A stretch of DNA of 24,403 nt from Myxococcota bacterium (GTDB lineage Bacteria > Myxococcota_C > UBA6777). Within the stretch, counting starts at the first letter, position 1, and every line of letters begins with the position of its first letter. Below, piece after piece: positions 24,300 to 24,403 of this stretch. The stretch is from assembly GCA_963169055.1 (NCBI GenBank), contig CAUJFU010000386.1, positions 1 to 24,403 on the forward strand, in the 5' to 3' direction. The translations under genes and the position numbers were made by a program. The notes below the pieces were generated by a model. It was not told the origin of the DNA. It saw only the letters and a program-made list of their open reading frames with translations, and did no database searches.

Positions 24300-24319
24300 G
24301 GGCGGTTCGCGAACCGCCC
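24300..24319. repeat. Perfect 20-bp palindrome GGGCGGTTCG/CGAACCGCCC
   Basis: A perfect 20-bp palindrome followed by CCTACG, the same tail as copy A of the dispersed repeat (GGGCTGCCCCTACG). It belongs to the common GTAGGGGC-type palindromic repeats and is unlikely to be coding, although frames run through it on both strands. The rest of 24220-24403 holds no recognisable gene. Confidence 0.7.
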
Positions 24320-24403
24320 CTACGCAAACATGGCCTTGCATCGAACACGGATGGAACGAAAGAATCGTAGACAAAGCAAACGCAAATATACCTAAAAAGA
24401 CCG

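Noticed and set aside
23518-24348. N-terminal extension of arginase to 573 codons
   Set aside because: It reads antisense through the Rieske fragment and repeats; ATG 23517 has a strong ribosome binding site and gives the family length.
1-24403. CRISPR array, transposase, integrase or rRNA
   Set aside because: No regularly spaced repeat-spacer pattern, no recombinase motifs and no rRNA-like sequence were seen on either strand.

Overview
This 24.4 kb window looks like a chromosomal segment of a Gram-negative bacterium. It encodes a TonB-dependent outer-membrane receptor and a TolC-type outer-membrane channel, together with the house-keeping GTPases Der and Era. A type 2 isopentenyl-diphosphate isomerase and a class II HMG-CoA reductase point to a mevalonate-using lineage. 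With a Ser/Pro-rich receiver-TPR protein and a very large multi-module Ig-like surface protein, this best suggests a deltaproteobacterial-type organism (Myxococcota/Bradymonadota-like). That placement is an inference from gene content; no rRNA or marker gene in the window proves it.

Layout. 1-4611 (minus, running off the left edge) is a giant exported protein of about 14 Ig-like modules ending in a PKD-like module. 4817-5752 (minus) is a thioredoxin-reductase-like flavoprotein without the redox CxxC, divergent from an unrecognised two-helix membrane protein (5896-6813). Next on the minus strand come a DtxR/MntR-type metalloregulator (6840-7526), a repeat-rich gap, der (7936-9279), era (9359-10348), a Fic-fold protein with a broken active-site motif (10500-11432), a degenerate receiver-TPR protein (11563-13017) and a TonB-dependent receptor (13412-15577). 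A 441 bp gap with hairpins precedes a 721-residue protein made of two tandem retron-type reverse transcriptase domains (16019-18184, plus). It meets a TolC-family channel (18193-19995, minus) tail to tail. On the right, fni (20257-21297) and mvaA (21290-22612) overlap and form a mevalonate-pathway operon convergent with an arginase gene (22627-23517). A Rieske oxygenase fragment (23677-24144) follows, cut off by a palindromic dispersed repeat.

The most interesting item is the tandem reverse transcriptase. Both halves keep the catalytic aspartates and the retron-type NAxxH motif. They share a 17-residue identical block around motif B although 11 of its 17 codons differ synonymously, so both copies seem to be under long-term selection. 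Its genomic neighbours are outer-membrane genes rather than an obvious effector, and the gap upstream is the natural place to look for a template RNA.

Other points worth checking are a repeat family whose two full copies carry a GGGCAGCC/GGCTGCCC hairpin (7549-7637 and 24123-24204, the second supplying the stop codon that truncates the Rieske gene), 35-bp repeats that begin inside the 3' end of der, and a Fic protein that has lost its catalytic histidine.
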